The notes below the pieces were generated by a model. That model did no database searches, was not told where the DNA came from, and was given only the letters and a program-made list of their open reading frames with translations. From Roseibacterium elongatum DSM 19469 (GTDB lineage Bacteria; Pseudomonadota; Alphaproteobacteria; Rhodobacterales; Rhodobacteraceae), in the NCBI RefSeq assembly GCF_000590925.1, contig NZ_CP004372.1, positions 1,345,001 to 1,409,000 of the forward strand: a DNA stretch of 64,000 nucleotides, written 5' to 3'. The position numbers and the translations under genes are program-made. Position 1 is the first letter of the stretch. The number at the start of each line of letters is the position of its first letter. Shown here one piece after another: positions 9,651 through 16,447 of the stretch.

Positions 9651-10252
9651 CCCCCGCAAAACGCCTGTTCGACCTTGTCTGCGCCATCCTCCTGTCGATC
9701 CTGCTCGCGCCGGTGATCGTCCTTGTCGCGATGCTGATCCTCGTGCTCGATGGCCGGCCAATATTCTACATCTCCGAGCGGATGAGATCCTCGACCCAGG
9801 GGTTCGATCTGGTCAAGTTCCGCACCATGAAACCGGTCGCGGGCGACAGCGGCGTTTCGGGTGGCGACAAGTCGGACCGCATCACCAGGACCGGCGCCTT
9901 CCTGCGGCGGACGCGACTCGACGAGGTGCCGCAATTGTGGAACGTGCTCCGCGGCGACATCAGCTTCGTCGGGCCGCGACCGCCCTTGCGCCAGTATGTC
10001 GACCGCTTCCCCGACCTCTACGGGCGCGTGTTGCAATCGCGCCCCGGCATCACCGGGCTGGCCTCGATCTACTTTCATGCGCACGAGGAACACCTGCTGG
10101 CCCGCACCTCCAGCCGCGAGGAAACCGACGCGGTCTATTCCCGCGCCTGTATCCCGCGCAAGGCGCATCTGGACCTGATTTATCAGGAAAACCGCACTGT
10201 CTGCATGGACATGATGGTGATGCTCAAGACGGTGTTCAAACGCCTTCGCTGA
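9647..10252 (+). CDS. initiating sugar-1-phosphate transferase (polyisoprenyl-phosphate hexose-1-phosphate transferase, ExoY/WcaJ family)
   Basis: Transfers the first sugar phosphate to undecaprenyl phosphate, beginning the repeat unit at the inner membrane. The 201-residue form has the small monotopic layout: AKRLFDLVCA followed by a hydrophobic hairpin at about residues 8-32, then FYISERMR, DLVKFRTM, RRTRLDEVPQLWNVLRGDISFVGPRPPL with the catalytic D-E region, and RPGITGLASI. The ATG at 9647 gives an ATGA overlap with the upstream gene and places the KRLFD motif close to the N terminus as usual. An ATG at 9626 is possible. It is the last gene before a strong terminator. Confidence 0.88.
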   Translation: MTPAKRLFDLVCAILLSILLAPVIVLVAMLILVLDGRPIFYISERMRSSTQGFDLVKFRTMKPVAGDSGVSGGDKSDRITRTGAFLRRTRLDEVPQLWNVLRGDISFVGPRPPLRQYVDRFPDLYGRVLQSRPGITGLASIYFHAHEEHLLARTSSREETDAVYSRACIPRKAHLDLIYQENRTVCMDMMVMLKTVFKRLR

Positions 10253-10289
10253 CGGGAAACCCGTCGGCGTCGCGGAAAATCACCGGGCG

Positions 10290-10304
10290 TTAATCATTCC
10301 TCAA
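10290..10304 (+). promoter_or_regulatory. imperfect CtrA-like box upstream of the spike genes
   Basis: TTAA, seven bases, then TCAA; the CtrA consensus is TTAA-N7-TTAA, so one base differs. It lies about 90 bases before the spike-base gene, but also upstream of a terminator hairpin, so it could equally be chance. Confidence 0.25.
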
Positions 10305-10337
10305 CCCTTTAAGGGCAAGGTAGCTCCGTCACTCACC

Positions 10338-10374
10338 GAGGCCGCCCCGCATTTCGCGCAGGCGGCCTTTTCTT
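10338..10374 (+). terminator. Rho-independent terminator after the sugar transferase operon
   Basis: An AGGCCGCC arm and a GGCGGCCT arm flank a 14-base loop and are followed by a T-rich run (TTTTCTT). It separates the nucleotide-sugar/transferase operon from the two spike genes, implying that those have their own promoter or rely on read-through. Confidence 0.7.
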
Positions 10375-10392
10375 GTTCAGGAGCCTGCCCGC

Positions 10393-10656
10393 ATGAATCC
10401 CTTTCAGAACCGCGCCCCGCAACTGTCCGGCCCCGCCACCGATGCCTTGCCCGTCACCCCCGACGATGGGGCCGACCTGTCGCGCGTCGCCATCGGGCTG
10501 TATGTCGAAACCGGCGGCAGCCTTTCGGTCGTGACCGTGAATGGTCAGACGCGGTCCCTGTCCGTGGCCGATTTCTCGATCCTGCCGCTTGGCGTGCGGC
10601 GTGTCAGGGCCACGGGCACGACGGCCAGCGGCATCCACGCCATGGTGCTGGCATGA
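10393..10656 (+). CDS. ghsA: GTA head-spike base protein, Rcc01079 (GhsA) family
   Basis: An 87-residue protein that matches, from memory, the spike base family named after R. capsulatus Rcc01079. Shared traits are the start MNPFQNRAPQLSGPATDA, a VTPDDGADL turn, a repeated beta-strand pattern (AIGLYVETGGSLSVVTVNG), and a LPLGVRRVRATGTTASGI ending. In R. capsulatus this protein anchors spikes at the vertices of the GTA head. A GGAG ribosome site precedes the ATG, and the stop overlaps the next gene as ATGA, so the base and fibre genes are cotranslated. It lies within a polysaccharide locus and far from any GTA structural cluster in this window. Confidence rests on pattern recall, not on a search. 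Confidence 0.75.
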   Translation: MNPFQNRAPQLSGPATDALPVTPDDGADLSRVAIGLYVETGGSLSVVTVNGQTRSLSVADFSILPLGVRRVRATGTTASGIHAMVLA

Positions 10657-11495
10657 AACTGGTCACCGATGTTTCGCTGACATCCCGACCTGCGGCGGTG
10701 GCGGTGGGGTGGACACCCGCCGCCCTGTTCGCGGCGGGTGAGCCGGGCGCATGGTTCGATCCATCCGCGCCCGGGGCGCTGTTTCAGGACGCAGCGGCCA
10801 CCATTCCGGTCACGGGGCCCGATCAGCCGGTGGGTTGCATGCTCGATCTGTCGGGCCGGGGCTGTCACGCGACACAGGACGATCCCGCCGCACGCCCCAT
10901 GTATCGCAGGTTCGGGGATATCCATTCGCTCGAGTTCGACGGTCTGGACGACATGCTTTCGACCCCGGGCATCGATCTGACGCAGACACCGCAGCTGGGC
11001 GCTTTCGCCGGGGTGCGAAAGCCGGCAGACATCTTCGGGCCCTATGTCGGACAAGGCGATTGGACCGCGGGCGATCTCGGGGCGTGGGATCTGGCCGTTG
11101 GCGCGTCTTTTCCCGGCAGCACCCCGGTCCTGCGCGACACCTATCGCGGCGGGTATCGGCAGATGTCCGATTTCAATACGGTTGTCGGCCGCCCCTTTTC
11201 CGGTCAGCGCGACGATGTGCATGGCGTGTATTTCGACATGTCGGCGACGGGGCAAGTCGCCAAGATCGGCTTGCGGATCAATGGCGCACCACCGCCGACA
11301 GTTGCCCTTGCGGGGGACGATGCGACGGGGCCGGGTTTTCGCAATGATCCGGTCGTGATCGGCGCACGCAACGGATCGTTCGCGACGATCTGTCTGCATG
11401 GGCTCGTCATTCGCGGCGCGTCCTTCACACCGTCCGAGATCGCGCAGACCGAGGCGTATCTGGCCCTCCGGTCGGGTGTCACCCTCTCGCTCTGA
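10653..11495 (+). CDS. ghsB: putative GTA head-spike fibre protein (GhsB/Rcc01080-like, receptor-binding)
   Basis: A 280-residue protein cotranslated with the spike base gene through an ATGA overlap. The first 30 residues are a short linker. Then come AWFDPSAPGALFQDAAAT, DLSGRGCHATQ and LEFDGLDDMLS, a pattern of concanavalin/LamG-like jelly-roll domains common on phage fibres. No enzyme motif is visible. By position and fold it is the likely receptor-binding spike fibre, and in R. capsulatus the equivalent protein is needed for the GTA to bind capsule. Fibre proteins diverge fast, so its match to Rcc01080 is inferred mainly from the neighbour. It ends 22 bases before the convergent phosphatase gene. 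Confidence 0.6.
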   Translation: MKLVTDVSLTSRPAAVAVGWTPAALFAAGEPGAWFDPSAPGALFQDAAATIPVTGPDQPVGCMLDLSGRGCHATQDDPAARPMYRRFGDIHSLEFDGLDDMLSTPGIDLTQTPQLGAFAGVRKPADIFGPYVGQGDWTAGDLGAWDLAVGASFPGSTPVLRDTYRGGYRQMSDFNTVVGRPFSGQRDDVHGVYFDMSATGQVAKIGLRINGAPPPTVALAGDDATGPGFRNDPVVIGARNGSFATICLHGLVIRGASFTPSEIAQTEAYLALRSGVTLSL

Positions 11496-11517
11496 CGGCG
11501 GTAACGGAGACAGCGGG

Positions 11518-12270
11518 CTATCTGGTCTGGATGAAGCGCACCAACCCGTCCGGGTCGATCCGTGCGGCGGTCAACGGCCCGCCGTAAACGGCCCCGGTGT
11601 CCAGGGGCACGCGGCCGCGCTCCGCCTTCGGGTCCTCGACCGGGACATGCCCGTAAGCGACCCATTGGGCGTCGGTGCGGTCGATGCGGCCAAAGCTGCT
11701 GGTGCCCCAGAGCAACGTGTTTGCCTCTTGCGCAGGCATCGGCAGGGCCGGATCCGCGGCGGCATGAACGGCCCACAACGTGCCCGAGTTCCAGGACAGC
11801 GGCAGCGCTTGCAACCATGCGATCCTGTCGGCGCCCAAGGCTGCGCGGATGTCGAAGGCAAGATCGACAAGCGCGGCCGCATCGCCGCCTTCGCTGGTGA
11901 CCTGCGCACGCAACCCCATGCTGGCCACCGTTTCCAGCCCGCCATGACGCAGCCATCGTTTTGCCGGGCCGGTCGGATCGTCGAGAAAGTCGAGCATCAT
12001 GCGCTCGTGATTGCCCAGAAGGCAGGTGATCAGATCCGGCGCTTCGGTCTGCGCCCCGTGCAGGAACTCAAGAACCACGGCAGAGTCCGGCCCGCGATCG
12101 ATGTAGTCGCCAACAAAGACAAGGGCCGGATCCCCCGATATCGCATAGTCGAACTCGGCTTCGACCAGTTGCATGAGATGTTCGAGTTCGGCGGCGCACC
12201 CATGGATGTCGCCCACCAGAAAGGTCGTCCGGGTTGGAGATGGCGATGCCCAGTTGTCCCGTTTCGTCAT
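11518..12270 (-). CDS. PPP-family metallophosphoesterase (serine/threonine-type protein phosphatase)
   Basis: A 250-residue calcineurin-like phosphatase. All core metal-binding motifs are present: GDIHG at residues 20-24, GDYIDRG at about 53-59, GNHE near 87, and two later histidines (VHAAAD and YGHVPV). Such enzymes hydrolyse phosphoserine, phosphothreonine or phosphotyrosine. It is convergent with the spike genes and divergent from the export lipoprotein gene, sharing a 241-base promoter region that contains a strong palindrome. The polysaccharide operon encodes a tyrosine autokinase but no Wzb-type phosphatase is in the window, so this enzyme could be its partner. That is inference. Confidence 0.85.
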   Translation of the reverse strand: MTKRDNWASPSPTRTTFLVGDIHGCAAELEHLMQLVEAEFDYAISGDPALVFVGDYIDRGPDSAVVLEFLHGAQTEAPDLITCLLGNHERMMLDFLDDPTGPAKRWLRHGGLETVASMGLRAQVTSEGGDAAALVDLAFDIRAALGADRIAWLQALPLSWNSGTLWAVHAAADPALPMPAQEANTLLWGTSSFGRIDRTDAQWVAYGHVPVEDPKAERGRVPLDTGAVYGGPLTAARIDPDGLVRFIQTR

Positions 12271-12429
12271 GTGTTCCCTGTCTCAACTTGTGGCCGCCAA
12301 TTGGTGTGCCGAAAATGCATCGGTTGGGCCTCAATCCCGAGGGCCATATCCTCACGCCTCGTACCGCGCAAGCAAGGCCGGTAAAACCGCGATCAAAAGA
12401 ACAACTGCGAAGCAGGTGGGCGGACGCAT

Positions 12430-12450
12430 AGCAACACCCGCGGTGTTGCT
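12430..12450. promoter_or_regulatory. 21-base palindrome in the divergent phosphatase/export promoter
   Basis: Arms AGCAACACC and GGTGTTGCT are perfect inverted repeats around CGC. It lies 62 bases before the export lipoprotein start and 160 bases from the phosphatase start. There is no T run, so it reads as an operator for a dimeric regulator rather than a terminator. The regulator is unknown. Confidence 0.5.
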
Positions 12451-12511
12451 GCCAAGACGTCCCGCAATTTGTCGCTTTGCAGGGGCGTACACAACAAGAC
12501 GGCTGTCGAAC

Positions 12512-13867
12512 ATGTATCTTAAATCCTTGGTTGCCGTGGCAATTGCGTTTCTGGTGTCGGGATGCGGCTCCGCCTATGTTGCCAGCGATATCAACGATGT
12601 GGCCGGCGTGGAGGAGATCGAGGTCGTCGACATCTCGGCCTTTGTCGTGCGTCAGGCAAACAATGCGCCCTACGCACCGCAGGATTTGCCGGATGCGTTT
12701 TCCTTGATCGCAAGTGGATCGACACCGCCCCGGGCGCCGCGCCTGCCGGACCAGGTTTTCGATCCCGAGGCCCGCCCCGGCGCAACCGTCCTGCGCGCGC
12801 CGCCCGTCGTGAACCCCGAGCCGTATCGCATCGGCGTGGGCGACGTGCTGATCCTGGCCACGCCGCGCGGCCAATCCACCGTCGAGGAACTTGCCGGCCT
12901 CGTCGCGGCTCAGAACCAGCGCCAAGGATACACCGTTCAGGACGATGGCATGATTTCGGTGCCGTCGATCGGGCGCATCATGGTTGGCGGCATGACGCTG
13001 GATGCGGCCGAAGATGCGATTTTCCAAAGGCTGATCGACGCCCGGATCGATCCGACCTTCAGCCTCGAGATTGCCGAGTTCAACTCGCAGCGGGTGTCGG
13101 TCGGCGGCGCCGTCGGCAGCCCCGGCGTCGTGCCGATCACGATCCAGTCCGTCACCCTGGACGAGGTCTTGGCGCAGCGGGGCGGCGTGAACGCGCGGGA
13201 TGCCGATTACACCGTGATCCGTATCTATCGTGATGGCACGCTGTACCAGATCCCGCTCAACGATTTTTATGCCGAAAACTCCTTGCGCCGCCTGCGGATG
13301 TTGAGCGGGGACAGTGTCTTTGTCGATACCGACTACGACCTCGACCTGGCGCAGGCCTTTTTCCAGGAACAGATCGCGCGCGCGAACTACAACCGCTCGG
13401 TGCGTGCGGCCGCGATTTCGGAATTGCAGGCCGAGATCTCGATTCGTCGCGGGGCGCTGCAGGAAACGCGCAGCAACTTCCAGGCGCGTCTCGATCTTGG
13501 CGCGGAAAGCCGCGAGCATGTCTACATCATGGGCGAGGTGCCGAATCCGGGCCGGTTCGCTCTTCCTTACGAGAATGTCGCCGTGCTTGCGGATGTGTTG
13601 CTGGATGCCGGCGGCGTGCAGCAAAGCACCGGCAACCCCGGTCAGATCTACGTGATGCGCGCGCCCTACGAAGATGGAACGACGCTGCGCCGTGTGACCG
13701 CCTATCGACTGGATGGCCGCAACGCGGCGAACATGGTGCTGGCAACGCGCTTTGAAATGCGGCCGGGCGATGTGGTCTTTGTCGCAGCGCAACCGATTGC
13801 CCGCTGGAACCGCTTCATTTCCCTGGCGCTTCCGACCCTGAACCTGGGTAATCGTTTGAACAACTGA
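12512..13867 (+). CDS. outer-membrane polysaccharide export lipoprotein (OPX, Wza/KpsD/ExoF type)
   Basis: A 451-residue secreted lipoprotein. The signal peptide ends in LVSGCG, a lipobox with Cys at residue 18. The polysaccharide export domain starts at about residue 107 (YRIGVGDVLILATP) and is followed by the SLBB-type repeats around VSVGGAVGSPGVVPI and VYIMGEVPNPGRFALP, which form the periplasmic rings of the export channel. ATG 12512 is chosen because it starts the signal peptide; the frame is open further upstream but without a signal sequence. It works with the Wzc-like kinase gene 0.1 kb downstream to carry polymer across the outer membrane. Confidence 0.9.
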   Translation: MYLKSLVAVAIAFLVSGCGSAYVASDINDVAGVEEIEVVDISAFVVRQANNAPYAPQDLPDAFSLIASGSTPPRAPRLPDQVFDPEARPGATVLRAPPVVNPEPYRIGVGDVLILATPRGQSTVEELAGLVAAQNQRQGYTVQDDGMISVPSIGRIMVGGMTLDAAEDAIFQRLIDARIDPTFSLEIAEFNSQRVSVGGAVGSPGVVPITIQSVTLDEVLAQRGGVNARDADYTVIRIYRDGTLYQIPLNDFYAENSLRRLRMLSGDSVFVDTDYDLDLAQAFFQEQIARANYNRSVRAAAISELQAEISIRRGALQETRSNFQARLDLGAESREHVYIMGEVPNPGRFALPYENVAVLADVLLDAGGVQQSTGNPGQIYVMRAPYEDGTTLRRVTAYRLDGRNAANMVLATRFEMRPGDVVFVAAQPIARWNRFISLALPTLNLGNRLNN

Positions 13868-14007
13868 ATGTCGTACAGCGTGGAGCCGGCGCGCATCCCG
13901 TCGGACGCGCGCTGTGCAGTAACGGACGGGTCGTCTAGACTTGGCATGGGTGTGTATTGCCGCTACGGCCAATGCAGCCCGGCAGGGGTCGGGAATACTC
14001 GGTGCGG

Positions 14008-16146
14008 ATGGTGGCGGACAAAATGCAAGACATGACCTCGTTCCCAAGCAATGGACCTGAACAGGACTCGCAGGACGAGATCGATCTGGTCGAACTGCTG
14101 AGAACGATCTGGCGCGGCAAGTGGGTTATCGTCCTCACCACCGTTCTGGGCATCTTGTTTGCGGTCTATCAGGCCTTCGTCGTGGCCGTGCCGCTGTACC
14201 CGGCGCGTGCGACCGTCGCCGTCGAAAGCGGCGACACGCAGATGGTGATCTCGGAAATCGACAGCGTCTTTTCCGGCGCCGGCACGGACTCGGTGGCGTT
14301 GAATACCGAGATCGAGGTGATCCTGTCACGCGATCTGATCGGGCAGTTGGTGGATGACCTCGACCTTGTCGCCGACCCGGAATTCAACGGTGCGCTCCGG
14401 GATCTGCCGTTTCGAACGAGGGCTTTGAACTGGGTGCGCGGGATCGAGCGGGCCTTGCCCAGCGATGCGCGGATGCGCGCCTCGGTGATCGACTCGGTCA
14501 TCAATCGCGTCAATGTCGAAAACCTCCGCTCCACGCGCGTGTTCAACATCGAGATCGAAACCACGGATCCGCAGAAATCGGCCATGATCGTGAACCGCCT
14601 GGCCGGGATCTATATCGACAGCCAGATTCGCCGCAAACTGGACGCCACGACGCGCGCCATCAGCTTTCTCAGCGACCGCACGACCGAATTGCAGGCCAAT
14701 GTGGCCGAACTGGAACGGCAACTGGCCGCGCAGACCGAGGAATCCAACGTCGTGTCGGCCGACCTCGTGCAGGCGCAGAACATCCAGTTGCGCGAATTGC
14801 GCGAGCGGATCGAGGATCAGGCACAGCGCCTTGCCGATGAGCAATCCATTCTTGCCAACCTGGTTTCGGCGCGGGGCGATTTCGACGCCTTGATCTCCGC
14901 CGCAGAGGCCAGTGGCGAGTCGCGCCTTTTGTCCATCACCCAGCGCTTCCGCATGGGGCGTCTGGACAGGGTCGAAGCGAATGCAGCCGTCGAAGACGTG
15001 ATCGCAACCCTTATCGCCAACAGCGAGCGCGCGGCCCAGCAGCTTGAGACATTGCGGCAATCCGAAAGCGATCTGGCAAGCCGTATCGCGGCACAATCCG
15101 CGGAACTGATCGCCTTGCAGCAGCTCGAGCGTGAAGTGAACGCCGCCCGCCTTTTGTACGAGACGTTTCTGACCCGCCTGCAGGAGGCCAGCGTCCAGCA
15201 GGGTCTGGAAACCGCCGACGCGCGCGTCCTGTCCGAGGCGGTGCCACGCGGCGCGTCGAGCCCGAGGAAATCCCTCTATGTCATGCTTGGCCTGATGCTC
15301 GGGGCGTTGCTCGGCATCGCGATTGTCCTCGTCCGCGAATGGCGGTTTGCCGGTTTCCGCACCACCGACGAGTTGCGGGACCTGACGGGCATGCCGGTGC
15401 TGGGCACGGTGCCGGCCCTGCCGACCACCGACCGGCGCGAGGTTCTGGCGCTGCTCAACTCGCAGCCCAATTCCGTCTTTTCCGAGGCCGTGCGGAACCT
15501 GCGCACATCCATCCTGATGGCCAGCATCGACCGCCAGCCGCAGGTCATCCTCATGACATCTTCGATACCGTCCGAGGGCAAAACCACGCTTGCCATCGCC
15601 TTGAGCCGGCTGCTGGGTGCCATGGAGGGGAAACGCGCCCTGCTGCTCGAGGCCGACATCCGGCGGCAGACACTGCGCGCCTATGTCGATCATGACCCCG
15701 GCGCATCGCTTGCGGATGTTCTTCTGGGGCGTCTCGATCTCGATGCCGCGGATTTGCTCGACCCCGATCTTGGCGTCGACGTGCTGAGCGGCGGCGAGGC
15801 AAAGGTCAACGCCGTGGACCTGTTCTCGTCACGCCGCTTTGGCGATCTGATGGAGGCCCTGCGCCACCGCTACGATTACATCGTGATCGACGCACCGCCC
15901 GTGCTGGCCGTGCCCGATGCGCGCGTTCTGGCCGCCTATGCCGATGTCACCGTCTTCGCAGCCCGTTGGTCGAGCACGTCGAAAACGCAACTGCGCCAGG
16001 GGCTCCAGATGCTCGAAACGGTCGGTCATCCGGCAGACGGGATCGTCATGTCGCAGGTGGATCTGAAAAAGCTCAAGACCTACGGCTACGCCGGCCAGTA
16101 CGGCTATGACAGTTATTCCTCGAAGTACTACAGCACGCAAAGTTGA
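14008..16146 (+). CDS. Wzz/Wzc-type chain-length determinant with C-terminal tyrosine autokinase (BY-kinase)
   Basis: An inner-membrane protein controlling polymer length and export. The N-terminal Wzz domain holds IDLVELLRTIWRGKWVIVLTTVLG (first membrane helix near residue 45), a long periplasmic coiled coil (about residues 190-370), and a second helix at LYVMLGLMLGALLGIAIVLV. The cytoplasmic kinase has a Walker A loop SSIPSEGKTTLA, a Walker A' LLLEADIRRQT, a Walker B YIVIDAPPVLAVPDARV, and a C-terminal tail with seven tyrosines in the last 22 residues, the autophosphorylation cluster. The start is uncertain: in-frame ATGs occur at 14008, 14023 and 14032 and the frame is open from 13957. It is paired with the export lipoprotein gene upstream. 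Confidence 0.9.
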   Translation: MVADKMQDMTSFPSNGPEQDSQDEIDLVELLRTIWRGKWVIVLTTVLGILFAVYQAFVVAVPLYPARATVAVESGDTQMVISEIDSVFSGAGTDSVALNTEIEVILSRDLIGQLVDDLDLVADPEFNGALRDLPFRTRALNWVRGIERALPSDARMRASVIDSVINRVNVENLRSTRVFNIEIETTDPQKSAMIVNRLAGIYIDSQIRRKLDATTRAISFLSDRTTELQANVAELERQLAAQTEESNVVSADLVQAQNIQLRELRERIEDQAQRLADEQSILANLVSARGDFDALISAAEASGESRLLSITQRFRMGRLDRVEANAAVEDVIATLIANSERAAQQLETLRQSESDLASRIAAQSAELIALQQLEREVNAARLLYETFLTRLQEASVQQGLETADARVLSEAVPRGASSPRKSLYVMLGLMLGALLGIAIVLVREWRFAGFRTTDELRDLTGMPVLGTVPALPTTDRREVLALLNSQPNSVFSEAVRNLRTSILMASIDRQPQVILMTSSIPSEGKTTLAIALSRLLGAMEGKRALLLEADIRRQTLRAYVDHDPGASLADVLLGRLDLDAADLLDPDLGVDVLSGGEAKVNAVDLFSSRRFGDLMEALRHRYDYIVIDAPPVLAVPDARVLAAYADVTVFAARWSSTSKTQLRQGLQMLETVGHPADGIVMSQVDLKKLKTYGYAGQYGYDSYSSKYYSTQS

Positions 16147-16447
16147 CGTAGCCGCAGCACACGGGTGGCCAGGGGGCGCGCTGTCCGGCGCGGTCCTTGT
16201 GATCTGCCACTCTGTCGAGGGGTGCCGACCTTGGCCGACACCGTGGTGATGACCATGCCGCGCAAGGGAAAACCCGACAAGGTCAGCGCATTTATGCCAC
16301 GGCCCCCACGAAATGCTGCGAGTGCAGCATATGAGGCGGCAATGACTCCGGACCTTCGATAACCTCAGGGAACGTTACGACGTTTGTTCACGACGGCGCG
16401 ACCACGGCGCGCACATGTAGTTTTCGCGGTGGTGGAACAATGGAACA
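16147..16447. other. 301-base gap between the tyrosine kinase and dehydratase genes
   Basis: No credible gene. It holds a perfect 7-base inverted repeat (ATGCTGC at 16313-16319 and GCAGCAT at 16324-16330) that could be an operator. Next to the following start codon is a near-tandem repeat of GGAACAAT (two copies plus GGAAC), which creates an extra out-of-frame ATG at 16440. Confidence 0.5.
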
